Positions 52,498 through 62,280 of a stretch of 64,000 nucleotides of DNA are shown here, in pieces (position 1 is the stretch's first letter; every line of letters starts with the position of its first letter). The translations under genes were made by a program, and so were the position numbers. The stretch is from Paenibacillus yonginensis (GTDB lineage: Bacteria; Bacillota; Bacilli; Paenibacillales; Paenibacillaceae). The DNA lies in contig NZ_CP014167.1 of NCBI RefSeq assembly GCF_001685395.1, positions 2,237,501 through 2,301,500 on the forward strand. Direction: 5' to 3'. Under the pieces are notes generated by a model. The model saw only the letters and a program-made list of their open reading frames with translations. It did not search any database and had not been told where the DNA came from.

Positions 52498-54669
52498 TTA
52501 CCGTCCGTCTTTGTTTTTACTTTTGTCATGACCGTGCTTAATGTCAACAGAGGCAAGAGAATTGCCGGCATAATTGCCCTTATTGTTCATACCCGTAACA
52601 TCATTCCCCGAACCGTCCTCATCCGATTCACCGGGAACATACGACTCCCCTTGTCCCGGATCGTTTGATTCAGGAGGAGCGGTTACCGGAAGTTCCGGGG
52701 TTGGTACCGTTCCCTGCTTGGCGTCAATATACGATACCCGGTAAGTATCGAACAGCTGGCCATCCCGGTATACACTGACCGTGGCGTCTTTGTTAGGGGC
52801 TAGAACCAGATCGACCGACAAGGTCTGAACCGTGTTGATCGTTTTGGTTCCCCAGTCCTGATTCTCCCCGCGCGCATCGGTGAAGACAATCCGGATTTTG
52901 CTGTTCTTGTCCGCCTGTGCCGGGGCTACCGGAATACCGTAAGAATAATTGACCGCATCCTCCGGATAACCAGTACTGATCGTCAGGGTTACTTCTTCGC
53001 CAGGTTCTGCAGAATCACCAGGCTTATAAGGCCACTGCTCGATGACCAAACCTTTGTCAACCGTAAAGCTTGACTCTTGTTTCGTAACCATCGACAAGCC
53101 CAGATCGTCTAGCTTGCTTTTAGCCGCTTTCTGGTCCAGTCCGGTCAAATCCGGCATCGTTACCGATTCTTTGCCTTTGCTGATCGTCAGACGAACCGAA
53201 GCGATTTCCGGATCAAAGTCACTGTTGGGCGCAGGGTCCTGGCTGATGACCTTGCCAGCTTCAACGGTATCGTTGAATTCCTCGGTACTGGTAATAGAGT
53301 CTCCGCTTACACCCAAGTTCGTGAGCTGCTGTTTGGCTTGCTCCAGCGTCATTCCGCTCAGATCGATCATTTTCTCCAGCGGCTTCTCGGTGCTGACCGT
53401 CAGGTCAATCAGAGCCCCCTCCTTAACTTCGGTGCCCTCTGGTTTGCTTTGCTCATAGACGACATCAGGATCATAATCCTTGTTATAAGCCTGCTTGACG
53501 TTGCCGACCGTAAGGCCCTGCTCGGTCAGTTTTGTTCTGGCTTCATCCTGAGTCAAACCAATCAGATTCGGAACCGTCACATCCGACACTTCCAGCTGGT
53601 TCTTGAAATACAAGGCCATGCTTCCAAGAATAACGATAATAGCAAGAACAATGCCGGCCCAAATCCACGGTTTTCTGGATTTTCTCTTTCTCTCGGGTTC
53701 CTTAGGCGCCTTCTCAGGCACATCGTCATCTTCGTAATCGCGGCTTCTTCTGCCTTTCGCCGCTCCAGCCGGCTGAGGTTTGATCGCAGGGATGATCAGC
53801 GTGTTGTCCTCATCCTCCGGACCAAACTCCAGCTTGGGCTCCGTTCTGCGCTCCGGCAGCAGACAAGTCTCCAGGTCCAGCAGCATTTCCTTGGCGGAGT
53901 TGTAACGTTCGCCGGGATTTTTCCGCATCGACTTACAAATAATATTCTCGACGCTCTGCGGAATCATAGGGTTGACCAGACGCGGCTCCTCGAAATCCTC
54001 CTGCAGGTGCTTCAGGGCAACGCTGATCGGGCTTTCGCCATGGAAAGGAAGTTTGCCCGTCAGCATTTGATAGAGCACGATGCCAAGAGAATACAAATCC
54101 GACTTCTCCCCCGCCGCAACTCCTTTAGCATGCTCAGGGGAGAAATAATGCACAGAACCCACAACCGAACCGGTTTGGGTAATCGTCGCTGAAGTGACCG
54201 CCCGCGCAATCCCGAAATCGGTCACTTTCACCCGTCCGTTGCGGCCTATCAAAATATTATGAGGTTTAATATCCCGGTGAATGATTTGGTTCTGATGGGC
54301 ATGATCCAGCGCATCACAAATTTGGGACGCGATCCGTACCGCTTCATCGACCTGCAGCGGAGCGCGCTCCTTAATAATTTCATTCAGATTCTGGCCTTCG
54401 ACGTATTCCATCACGATGTAGTATATTTCATTTTCTTCGCCAACATCGTAAATACTCACTACATTCGGATGGGAAAGCGATGCAGCAGACTGCGCTTCCC
54501 GGCGGAAGCGGCGGATAAATTCTTCGTCGTTAACGAACTGCTGCCTCAGCACCTTGATCGCGACGTGACGGTTCAGCAGCAGATCTTGAGCTTTATAGAC
54601 CAGGGCCATGCCACCTCCGCCTATACGCTCAAGAATCTGATAGCGGCCGCCGATTTCGTGACCGATCAT
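52498..54669 (-). CDS. prkC: Membrane Ser/Thr kinase with PASTA domains (PrkC/Stk1)
   Basis: Eukaryotic-type kinase that senses muropeptides and wall state; 723 aa. The kinase domain (about 1-270) has GGGGMALVYKA, HVAIKVLR, HRDIKPHNIL and VTDFGIARA. A basic linker precedes a transmembrane helix (WIWAGIVLAIIVILGSMALY). Three PASTA domains follow outside the cell (VPNLIGLTQDEA; DLSGMTLEQA; MPDLTGLDQKAA). The C-terminal 150 residues form an extra beta-rich segment and a Gly/Asn/Lys tail. It overlaps the phosphatase gene prpC, its partner. Confidence 0.96.
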   Translation of the reverse strand: MIGHEIGGRYQILERIGGGGMALVYKAQDLLLNRHVAIKVLRQQFVNDEEFIRRFRREAQSAASLSHPNVVSIYDVGEENEIYYIVMEYVEGQNLNEIIKERAPLQVDEAVRIASQICDALDHAHQNQIIHRDIKPHNILIGRNGRVKVTDFGIARAVTSATITQTGSVVGSVHYFSPEHAKGVAAGEKSDLYSLGIVLYQMLTGKLPFHGESPISVALKHLQEDFEEPRLVNPMIPQSVENIICKSMRKNPGERYNSAKEMLLDLETCLLPERRTEPKLEFGPEDEDNTLIIPAIKPQPAGAAKGRRSRDYEDDDVPEKAPKEPERKRKSRKPWIWAGIVLAIIVILGSMALYFKNQLEVSDVTVPNLIGLTQDEARTKLTEQGLTVGNVKQAYNKDYDPDVVYEQSKPEGTEVKEGALIDLTVSTEKPLEKMIDLSGMTLEQAKQQLTNLGVSGDSITSTEEFNDTVEAGKVISQDPAPNSDFDPEIASVRLTISKGKESVTMPDLTGLDQKAAKSKLDDLGLSMVTKQESSFTVDKGLVIEQWPYKPGDSAEPGEEVTLTISTGYPEDAVNYSYGIPVAPAQADKNSKIRIVFTDARGENQDWGTKTINTVQTLSVDLVLAPNKDATVSVYRDGQLFDTYRVSYIDAKQGTVPTPELPVTAPPESNDPGQGESYVPGESDEDGSGNDVTGMNNKGNYAGNSLASVDIKHGHDKSKNKDGR

Positions 54670-55442
54670 AAGCTCAACTCCTTTGTGCCTGACCCAGGTG
54701 CTTCGGACTGAAGTTCCAGCAGTACCACAGTAATATTGTCTTCTCCGCCCGCATCAAGGGCGAGCGAAACCAGACGTTCGGCCCGTTCCTTCAAGGAGAC
54801 CCCTGTCAGCCCCAGCGTCCGGTTGATATCCTGAGCTGATACATAGCTGCTGAGGCCGTCGCTGCAGACGAGCAGAATCTCTTCTTCCTCCAAAGTTACA
54901 GGGTAAAGATCCACTTCCACGTCCGCATCGGTACCCAAAGCCCGCATAATGACATTTCTGCGTGGATGAACGCTGGCTTCCTCTGCGCTGATCTGATTGT
55001 TTTTGACCAGCTCGTTAACCAGCGTATGATCTTCAGTCAGCTGAACGCTTGTCCCGTTCTTGAACTTATAAGCGCGGCTGTCGCCGATATGGCCGATAAC
55101 GCCGCCGGAAGGGCCAAGCAATACCGCAACAACCGTTGTGCCCATGCTGTGCAGCTCCTCATGCGCAGAGGCCGTTTCATAAATGACCCTGTTGGCATGC
55201 AATATCGCTTCCTTGAGGGCAACCGCGCAGGCCTCGGGATTCAGATGAGGCGAAACCTCATACAAATCAGCCGCAATCGTCTCCACGGCCAGACGGCTGG
55301 CCGTATCGCCGGCCTGATGGCCGCCCATTCCGTCGGCTACTATGCCAAGCGTATAACCCTGCTCCAGTTTGACAACGGAGAACGAATCTTCATTGACGGA
55401 TCGGATATGACCGATATTGGTTACACTTACACTATTGATCAA
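54666..55442 (-). CDS. prpC: PP2C-type protein phosphatase PrpC/Stp
   Basis: Metal-dependent Ser/Thr phosphatase that reverses PrkC phosphorylation; 258 aa. Motifs include VRSVNEDSFSV (N-terminal metal Asp region), VADGMGGHQAGDTAS, IGHIGDSRAYKF and LVCSDGLSSYV with the C-terminal GGEDNITVVLL. The stop overlaps the prkC start, coupling kinase and phosphatase. It lies 6 nt after rlmN. Confidence 0.96.
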   Translation of the reverse strand: MINSVSVTNIGHIRSVNEDSFSVVKLEQGYTLGIVADGMGGHQAGDTASRLAVETIAADLYEVSPHLNPEACAVALKEAILHANRVIYETASAHEELHSMGTTVVAVLLGPSGGVIGHIGDSRAYKFKNGTSVQLTEDHTLVNELVKNNQISAEEASVHPRRNVIMRALGTDADVEVDLYPVTLEEEEILLVCSDGLSSYVSAQDINRTLGLTGVSLKERAERLVSLALDAGGEDNITVVLLELQSEAPGSGTKELSL

Positions 55443-55448
55443 CTGATC

Positions 55449-56495
55449 TCACCTCGCATTAGACTCCATATGCTTGGCCCGCAGTTGTCCGCAGGCAGCG
55501 GCAATATCGTGGCCCTGTTCTCTGCGGATCGTGACATTAATGCCCTGGTCCGCGAGAGCCCGCTGGAATTTGAATATATCATTCCGTGAAGTGCGCACAT
55601 ATTTGCGTTCCGGAACATGGTTAACCGGAATCAGATTGACATGGCAGAGCATGTCCTTGAGAACGGAAGCCAGCTCCTCGGCATGTTCAACCTGGTCGTT
55701 GACGCCGCCGATCAACGCATATTCAAACGAAATGCGGCGGCCGGTTTTGGCCTGATAATAACGCAAAGCCTCCATCACGTCATCGAACGGATAACGGCGG
55801 TTAACCGGCATAAGCTTCGAGCGCAGGGCATCGTTCGGCGCATGAATGGAGATCGCCAGGTTAATCTGGGTTCCTTCATCCGCAAATTTGTAGATGCTTG
55901 GCACGATGCCGCTGGTAGATACAGTAATATGACGCTGGCCGATATTGAGCCCCTTCTCATGGATCATCAGGCGCAGGAATTTCATGGTGTTGTCATAATT
56001 CTCGAACGGCTCCCCGGTACCCATGATCACGATGCTGCTGACGCGTTCGCCGCGTTCGTCGAGAATCTGCTGGGCTTTCACTACCTGGGCGACAATTTCA
56101 CCTGCGGTCAAATCCCGTTTCAAGCCGCCGAGGGTCGAAGCACAGAACGTACAGCCGATCCGGCAGCCCACCTGGGTCGTAACACAGATGCTGTTGCCGT
56201 AGTTATGTTTCATAATAACCGTTTCGATCGCATGATCGTCATGAAGACCAAACAGGAATTTGACGGTACCGTCTTTGGACTCGAATTTCGTGATCTCCTT
56301 CAGCGTGACAAACTGGAACTGATCGTCCAGCTTTTGGCGCAGAGCTTTGGACAGGTTCGTCATTTCCTCAAAGGAGTTCACCCGTTTCACATAAATCCAT
56401 TCAAAAATCTGGCTGCCGCGGAACGCCGGCTCGCCTTGTTCTACGGCCCATGCCTGCAGTTCTTCCAGCGTAAAATCATATATAAAAGGTTTCAT
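55449..56495 (-). CDS. rlmN: 23S rRNA (A2503-C2)/tRNA (A37-C2) methyltransferase RlmN
   Basis: Radical-SAM methyltransferase, about 348 aa. The CxxxCxxC cluster motif is [12 protein letters not shown] (near residue 112), SAM binding uses [14 protein letters not shown], and the two extra catalytic cysteines lie in VGCRIG-distal and [15 protein letters not shown] (C-terminal Cys). A GTG at 56501 opens the frame, but the ATG at 56495 ([14 protein letters not shown]) has better spacing to a weak AGG and is preferred. Confidence 0.94.
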   Translation of the reverse strand: MKPFIYDFTLEELQAWAVEQGEPAFRGSQIFEWIYVKRVNSFEEMTNLSKALRQKLDDQFQFVTLKEITKFESKDGTVKFLFGLHDDHAIETVIMKHNYGNSICVTTQVGCRIGCTFCASTLGGLKRDLTAGEIVAQVVKAQQILDERGERVSSIVIMGTGEPFENYDNTMKFLRLMIHEKGLNIGQRHITVSTSGIVPSIYKFADEGTQINLAISIHAPNDALRSKLMPVNRRYPFDDVMEALRYYQAKTGRRISFEYALIGGVNDQVEHAEELASVLKDMLCHVNLIPVNHVPERKYVRTSRNDIFKFQRALADQGINVTIRREQGHDIAAACGQLRAKHMESNAR

Positions 56496-56595
56496 TTTCA
56501 CACACCTGTTCTAAATTAATGTATGCTGCCATCTGGGATGCCATGCTCACTCATTCTTCCCATTTTAGCATAAAACCCGGATAGTCTAAAGAGGA

Positions 56596-56625
56596 AATAA
56601 CCCGCCAGCTCTGCGCGGCGGGTTA
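56596..56625 (-). terminator. Weak hairpin between rsmB and rlmN
   Basis: AACCCGCC pairs with GGCGGGTT around 10 nt, followed on the minus strand by ATTTCC. This may attenuate rather than end transcription. Confidence 0.35.
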
Positions 56626-56659
56626 AATTCGGGTTTGATTCCGGGAGAATGGCCGGGAA

Positions 56660-58153
56660 TCAAACCTGTTTAACGAGTCTGGCGATGTAGAAGCCGTCCG
56701 AGCCCGCATCCTGCGGCAGCACCTGCAGGCCGACAGGCTCCCGGTCCGCCGCCGCGGCAAGGCGGCGGAACAATTCCGGCGATTCATCCGCCGCGAATTC
56801 GGGATGGCGGGCGAGGAACGCCTCGACCGCCCCGGCATTTTCGGCCCGCTCGATCGTGCACGTGCTGTAGACCAGCACGCCGCCCGGCTTCAGCAGGCCG
56901 CAGACCGCGTCCAGCAGCTGCTGCTGCAGCTGCGCGATTTCGGCCAAATCCTGCGGAGATTTGGTCCATTTCAAATCCGGCTTCCGCCGGATTACGCCAA
57001 GCCCCGAACATGGGGCGTCGAGCAGAATCCGGTCAAAGGAAGCCGGCTCATATTGCCCGGCCAGCTCCAGCGCGTCGCCGGTCCGGGTTTGAACGTTGGA
57101 CAGGCCAAGCCGCTCGGCCTGCTCCCCGATAAGCTTCGCTTTATGCGCGTGCACATCATTCGCGACTACGGTTCCGCTGCCTTCCATTCGCTCGGCCATG
57201 TGGCAGGATTTGCCGCCAGGAGCCGCGCAGCAGTCCAGCACGCTCATGCCTGGCCCGGCCTCGACAGCCTCGGCGACCAGCATGGAGCTTTCGTCCTGGA
57301 CGGACAACAGCCCTTCCCGGTACCAGCCGGTTAAAGCCATGTTGCCGCCGCCCTGTACGATAATCCCGTCTCCCGACAGCGAAGACGGGACGGCCTCAAC
57401 CCCCTGAGCCGCCATCTCTTGAAGCAGCCGCTCCCGGTCCGTCTTCGTCCGGTTGACCCGGACGCTGACAGACGGCGGTTCATTATCGGCCCGGCAGATG
57501 GCCTCGGCCGTCTGCGCACCATACTGCTTGATCCAGCCTTCGACCATCCATACGGGATGGGATTCTGAAAGGGCAATCCGCTGCGCTGCAGGCAGATCTT
57601 CCGGCAGCTTCAGCGTCTCCTTCTGGCGCAGCACGTTCCGCAGCACGCCGTTCACCATGCCGGAGATGCCTTGATGGCCGCGTTTCTTGGCGATATTGAC
57701 CGCTTCGTTAACCGCAGCGTGGGGCGGAATCCGGTCCAGATAATACAGCTGGTAGAAACTTAATCTCAGCAGGTTGCGAACCCAGGGCTGCAGCTTATCC
57801 ATCCCTTTGCTCACGAACCGGGCCAGAAAATAATCAATCGTCGAACGTCTGGAGATCGTTCCATACACCAGCTCGGTCGTAAGCCCTACATCCGGGCCGG
57901 ACAAACCGGCACTCTGAATGGCTCCATTCAGCAGCAAATTGCTGTAGGCTCCTTCCGTTTCCACTTCCGTCAGCACGTAGAGGGCCGTCTCGCGTGCGCT
58001 CGACTTGCCGCGCAGACCCGCCGCTCCCGCACCTTTCCCTTTGGAGCCGCCCTGCCTTTGGCTTGTGCCCTGGGCTTTTGAGGGGGTCCCTTGGCCTCCA
58101 GCTCTCACTCCACCTGAGCCGCGGCGGCTGCTTCTCCCTTGGTCCATGCTCAT
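56660..58153 (-). CDS. rsmB: 16S rRNA (cytosine967-C5) methyltransferase RsmB
   Basis: SAM-dependent rRNA methyltransferase of 497 aa. The NusB-like N-terminal domain (ARETALYVLTEVETEGAYSN) is preceded by about 50 residues of Gly/Ser/Arg/Lys-rich, probably disordered sequence, making the protein longer than usual (about 450 aa). Catalytic motifs: DCCAAPGGKSCHMAERM (SAM), ILLDAPCSGLGVIRR (TC/PC Cys), and VYSTCTIERAENAGAVEAFL (second Cys). The start overlaps the fmt stop (ATGA). Confidence 0.95.
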   Translation of the reverse strand: MSMDQGRSSRRGSGGVRAGGQGTPSKAQGTSQRQGGSKGKGAGAAGLRGKSSARETALYVLTEVETEGAYSNLLLNGAIQSAGLSGPDVGLTTELVYGTISRRSTIDYFLARFVSKGMDKLQPWVRNLLRLSFYQLYYLDRIPPHAAVNEAVNIAKKRGHQGISGMVNGVLRNVLRQKETLKLPEDLPAAQRIALSESHPVWMVEGWIKQYGAQTAEAICRADNEPPSVSVRVNRTKTDRERLLQEMAAQGVEAVPSSLSGDGIIVQGGGNMALTGWYREGLLSVQDESSMLVAEAVEAGPGMSVLDCCAAPGGKSCHMAERMEGSGTVVANDVHAHKAKLIGEQAERLGLSNVQTRTGDALELAGQYEPASFDRILLDAPCSGLGVIRRKPDLKWTKSPQDLAEIAQLQQQLLDAVCGLLKPGGVLVYSTCTIERAENAGAVEAFLARHPEFAADESPELFRRLAAAADREPVGLQVLPQDAGSDGFYIARLVKQV

Positions 58154-59088
58154 GCCAAAACCTCGCCCTGCTTCATTTGACCGCCTCGCACAAACTCGGA
58201 TGCGGCCATCGCCTTTTTGCCGGCCGGCTGAACGCGCGTGAGCAGCACTACGCCGCTGCCGGCCTGCACTTCGATGCCTTTATCGGACAAGCTCAGTACG
58301 GTGCCCGGCGTTTGTCCCGAACCTCCGCCGTTTTCCTTCAGCACGGAGAGCTCCCAAATTTTAAAAACCTCACCGTTCCAAAGCGTAAACGCACCGGAGA
58401 AAGGCAGCAGTCCGCGCACACGGTTGCGGATACTCTCTGAATCAGCCGTCCAGTCGATCTTCTCATCTTCGCGGGTCAGATTCGGCGCGTAGGTAGATTC
58501 GGCATCATTCTGCGGGATTCGTTCGGCGCGTCCCTCGATAATAAGCGGAAGCTGCTCTTTAAGGAGCTGGGCGCCCGCTGTGCTCAGCTTGTCAAAAATC
58601 GTGCCCGATGTGTCGTCATACTCAATCGGAACGACTACTTTGGCGATCATATCGCCCGTGTCCAGTCCTTCGGCCATATACATCAGCGTAACGCCGGTTT
58701 CCTTCTCGCCGCTCATAATCGAGCGCTGAATCGGCGCTCCCCCGCGGTATTTCGGCAGCAGGGAGCCGTGCACGTTCAAACAGCCGAATTTAGGCATGTC
58801 CAATACCGATTTCGGCAAAATTTGGCCGTAAGCAGCCGTCACAATCAGGTCTGGCTTCAGAGCCGCCACTTCAGCAACCGCTTCAGGAGCACGGAGACGG
58901 GAAGGCTGAAGCACGGGGATGCCGTGCTTCAAAGCCGCTTCCTTCACGGGAGTTGGAGTCAGCACTTTCTTCCGCCCCTGCGGACGGTCCGGCTGCGTCA
59001 CAACTCCTACGATGTTATAGCCTTCGGCCAAAAGCATCTCGAGGGACGGAACCGCAAACTGCGGGGTCCCCATAAATACAATATTCAT
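58150..59088 (-). CDS. fmt: Methionyl-tRNA formyltransferase
   Basis: Formylates initiator Met-tRNA using 10-formyl-THF; 312 aa. N-terminal MNIVFMGTPQFAVPSLEMLL, the active-site segment GCLNVHGSLLPKYRGGAPIQ with Asn, His and the downstream Asp in TGDMIAKV, and the typical C-terminal OB domain. The ATG at 59088 has GAGGCGG 5 nt upstream; 59133 would overlap def by 35 nt and was rejected. It lies next to def, whose product removes the formyl group. Confidence 0.97.
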   Translation of the reverse strand: MNIVFMGTPQFAVPSLEMLLAEGYNIVGVVTQPDRPQGRKKVLTPTPVKEAALKHGIPVLQPSRLRAPEAVAEVAALKPDLIVTAAYGQILPKSVLDMPKFGCLNVHGSLLPKYRGGAPIQRSIMSGEKETGVTLMYMAEGLDTGDMIAKVVVPIEYDDTSGTIFDKLSTAGAQLLKEQLPLIIEGRAERIPQNDAESTYAPNLTREDEKIDWTADSESIRNRVRGLLPFSGAFTLWNGEVFKIWELSVLKENGGGSGQTPGTVLSLSDKGIEVQAGSGVVLLTRVQPAGKKAMAASEFVRGGQMKQGEVLA

Positions 59089-59098
59089 GCGATCCGCC

Positions 59099-59581
59099 TC
59101 ACTCTCGTTCCTCTTCTTCGCGGGGAGTTTCATAGACCCGTTCGGCGATATCTGTATACAGAACGCCGTCCAGATGGTCGATCTCGTGCTGGAATGCCCG
59201 TGCCAGCAGATCAGATCCGGTATAAGTCACCTCGTTGCCATTGCGGTCCAGGCCTTTCACCGTTACCGTCTGGGCGCGTTTGACGTCGCCGCGGTAGCCG
59301 GGAATGCTGAGGCAGCCTTCAGGGCCAAACTGCTCGCCCTCTTTGGACACGATCTCAGGGTTAATCAGCTCGATCAGCCCGTTGTCGTCGCCGACATCCA
59401 CTACGATCATCCGTTTCAGAATGCCGACCTGCGGAGCAGCCAGGCCTACGCCTTCGGCGTGATACATCGTGTCGGCCATGTCGGTCAGCAGCTTCTGCAC
59501 ATTAGGGGTAATCTTCGTAACTTCCTTTGCTCTCTTATGGAGCACTTCATCCGGTTCAAGCACAATAATTCTTAATGCCAT
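59099..59581 (-). CDS. def: Peptide deformylase
   Basis: Removes the N-formyl group from nascent proteins; 160-aa metal hydrolase. The three family motifs are intact: GVGLAAPQ (residues 45-52), EGCLSIPG with the metal Cys, and QHEIDHLDG with the two metal His. It is followed 10 nt later by fmt. Confidence 0.97.
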   Translation of the reverse strand: MALRIIVLEPDEVLHKRAKEVTKITPNVQKLLTDMADTMYHAEGVGLAAPQVGILKRMIVVDVGDDNGLIELINPEIVSKEGEQFGPEGCLSIPGYRGDVKRAQTVTVKGLDRNGNEVTYTGSDLLARAFQHEIDHLDGVLYTDIAERVYETPREEEERE

Positions 59582-59667
59582 ATAAATTCCCTTCCTTCAC
59601 TTCACGGAGTCAATTGTGTATTCAGTATATGCGGCGAACAAAATCGGAGGTTCCTTGCCCGCCGTCC

Positions 59668-62280
59668 TTACATCAGCATTTGCGGATCCACGTCGATGCT
59701 GATCTGCAGCAGTGAATCTTTAAGACCGTCCAGCATGCCTGCGGCGGTTCGCCGGACCAATTCAACCGCATCAATGTCTCCCCGATATTTTACCATACAT
59801 TGAAACCGATAGCGTTTCTTTAAGCGCGGCATCGGAGAAGCAATCGGCCCCAGAATGTCCAGCGCTTCCGCAGACAAGCGGTCCAGGCTGCCAAACACGC
59901 CTTTCTTCACGGCATTGCCGCGCAGCTCGGCCGCAAAATTTTCAGCCATGCGCACCAGCACCGGCATATGCTCATGAGACAGGGTGATCAGGATCAGCCG
60001 GCAGTAAGGCGGATAGCCGAGCCCTCTGCGGTGCTGCAGCTCCTCCCGTACAAAAGATAAATAATCATGCCTGCTGGCATGGATAATGGAGTAATGCTCC
60101 GGCATATAAGACTGGATAAAAACCTCGCCCGGCAGCTGATGCCGGCCTGCCCGTCCGGCCACCTGCGTCAGCAGCTGGAACGTCTTCTCAGCGGCGCGGA
60201 AGTCAGGCAGATTCAGCGCCGAGTCTGCGGCAATAGCCCCTACGAGGGTGACGTTGGGAAAATCCAGGCCTTTGGCGACCATCTGCGTACCGAGCAGCAC
60301 ATCGCCTTTTTGTTCCCGGAACGCCTGCAGCAGGCGTTCATGGGATCCTTTTTCCGTCGTCGTATCGACATCCATCCGGATGACCCGAATGCCCGGGAAC
60401 AGCTTGGCCAGCTCCCCTTCCACGCGCTGCGTCCCCGTTCCGAAATAGCGGATATGCTCGCTCCCGCATTCCGGACAGATTGAAGGAGCAGGCTCGGCAT
60501 GGCCGCAGTAATGGCAGCGGAGATTGTTGGACTTCTCATGGTACGTCAGCGAAATGTCGCAGTCCGGGCAATTCGCCACATAACCGCAGCTGCGGCACAT
60601 GACGAAGGTTGAGAAGCCACGGCGGTTGAGAAAAAGCACCGATTGCTCCTTCCTTTCCAGCCGGTCGGCGATCGCCTGATGCAGCGGGCGGCTGAACATG
60701 GAACGGTTGCCTTCCTTCAGCTCCTCCCGCATATCCACGATATGCACTTTGGGCAGGCTGCTGCCTGAAGGGCGGTTCCGCATTTCAAGCAGCATCGGCG
60801 CAAACTCGTCATCCGACTGGGAACGCGCCGCATGGTAGCTTTCCAGGGATGGCGTTGCCGAGCCGAGGATCACCACCGCGCCGTGCTGGCGCGCCCTGCG
60901 GACGGCGACATCACGGGCATGATACTTCGGCGTTTCCTCCTGCTTGTAGGAAGTTTCATGCTCTTCGTCCATCACAATAAGCCCCAGCCGCTCAAACGGT
61001 GCAAACACGGCTGATCGCGCGCCGATCGCTACCTGAACCTTGCCTTCACGGATCTTGCGCCACTCGTCATATCGTTCCCCGCCTGACAACCGGCTGTGCA
61101 GAATCGCCACCTTGTTGCCAAAACGTCCTTTAAACCGCTCCACCATCTGCGGCGTCAGCGAAATTTCCGGCACCAGCACAATGGCCTGGCGGTCCTGGGC
61201 AATACAACGTTCAATGGTCTGCAGGTAAACCTCGGTTTTCCCGCTGCCCGTAACGCCGTGCAGCAGAAAAGTATCATGAACACGGGCCTGAAGGGCTCCG
61301 TTGATTTTGTCAAATACATCACTTTGTTCATCCGTCAGCTCCAGCGGGACCGTAGCCTTAAATCTCCGGTCGGCGTATGGATCGCGGTAGACCTCGACGT
61401 CTTCAATGACGGCATACCCTTTCTCTGCGAGCTTCTTGACCGTCCCTGCCGTAACCCCGAGGGTTGACAGCAGCTCCTGCTGGGAAATCGGAATCCCGAC
61501 CTCAAGCAGGAACTCCAGCACCTCCTTCTGGCGGCGGGCCTGGGCGGTAAAAGAAGCCAAAGCCGCTTCGGCTGCTTCGCCGGATACGGCCGCGGCCACG
61601 GTTTTGACCGTCTTCCTGCGCATCTGGTCTTTAATCTGCTGGGTTTCTGTCAGCAATCCTTGGCTCAGCAGCGCCTTGACCGTTTCTCCTTCCTCGGGAT
61701 AACGTTTGCCCAGCTGGGATAACGGCACAAGACCGGCGTTTCGCACAAACGCCAGAATCGAGCGGGCTTCCGGAGGCAGCGCCGCCGTCAAGGCAAACAA
61801 AGCTCCCTGCTCCCCCTCCATGGACCCGCCAACCGATCGGAACAAGTTCTCCGCGTTCCCTGTGCCCGATGCAGGAACACCGGCTCCGGCAGCAGCCTCC
61901 GCATATCCCGGCTGGAGATCGGGGACGCTGACATATCGTTCGGCTTTGCCTTTCAGCGCTGACGGAATCATCACCTGCAGCGCAGCAATTGTCGTGCAGG
62001 CGTATTTGCGGCTCATCCAGCCCGCCAGTTCGACCAGATCCGGCGACAGCGGAGGCAGATGATCGAGCAGCTCCTGAATCGGCTTGATCCGCGCCGGGTC
62101 CATATCCGACTGCTTCTCCAGACCCACTACGAATCCCTGAAGGGTCCGGCGTCCAAACGGCACGCCGACCCGGCTGCCGATTTCAATCCAGCCTGCCATA
62201 TCCGGCGGAATCCGGTAATCAAACGGCCGGTCGGTATCACGGCTGGGTACATCGACAATCACTTTGGCGATCGTATACAT
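59668..62280 (-). CDS. priA: Primosomal protein N' (replication restart helicase PriA)
   Basis: Restarts replication at repaired forks; 870 aa. An N-terminal 3'-DNA-binding domain is followed by a linker with a Gly/Ala-rich insert (about residues 125-155). The SF2 helicase has LLHGVTGSGKTEVYLQTI (Walker A), LIVMDEEHETSYKQEE (DEEH) and ILGSATPSLES. Zinc cysteines occur as CRSCGYVANCPDC and CHYCGHAEPAPSICPECG. Its ATG overlaps the coaBC stop. Confidence 0.97.
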   Translation of the reverse strand: MYTIAKVIVDVPSRDTDRPFDYRIPPDMAGWIEIGSRVGVPFGRRTLQGFVVGLEKQSDMDPARIKPIQELLDHLPPLSPDLVELAGWMSRKYACTTIAALQVMIPSALKGKAERYVSVPDLQPGYAEAAAGAGVPASGTGNAENLFRSVGGSMEGEQGALFALTAALPPEARSILAFVRNAGLVPLSQLGKRYPEEGETVKALLSQGLLTETQQIKDQMRRKTVKTVAAAVSGEAAEAALASFTAQARRQKEVLEFLLEVGIPISQQELLSTLGVTAGTVKKLAEKGYAVIEDVEVYRDPYADRRFKATVPLELTDEQSDVFDKINGALQARVHDTFLLHGVTGSGKTEVYLQTIERCIAQDRQAIVLVPEISLTPQMVERFKGRFGNKVAILHSRLSGGERYDEWRKIREGKVQVAIGARSAVFAPFERLGLIVMDEEHETSYKQEETPKYHARDVAVRRARQHGAVVILGSATPSLESYHAARSQSDDEFAPMLLEMRNRPSGSSLPKVHIVDMREELKEGNRSMFSRPLHQAIADRLERKEQSVLFLNRRGFSTFVMCRSCGYVANCPDCDISLTYHEKSNNLRCHYCGHAEPAPSICPECGSEHIRYFGTGTQRVEGELAKLFPGIRVIRMDVDTTTEKGSHERLLQAFREQKGDVLLGTQMVAKGLDFPNVTLVGAIAADSALNLPDFRAAEKTFQLLTQVAGRAGRHQLPGEVFIQSYMPEHYSIIHASRHDYLSFVREELQHRRGLGYPPYCRLILITLSHEHMPVLVRMAENFAAELRGNAVKKGVFGSLDRLSAEALDILGPIASPMPRLKKRYRFQCMVKYRGDIDAVELVRRTAAGMLDGLKDSLLQISIDVDPQMLM

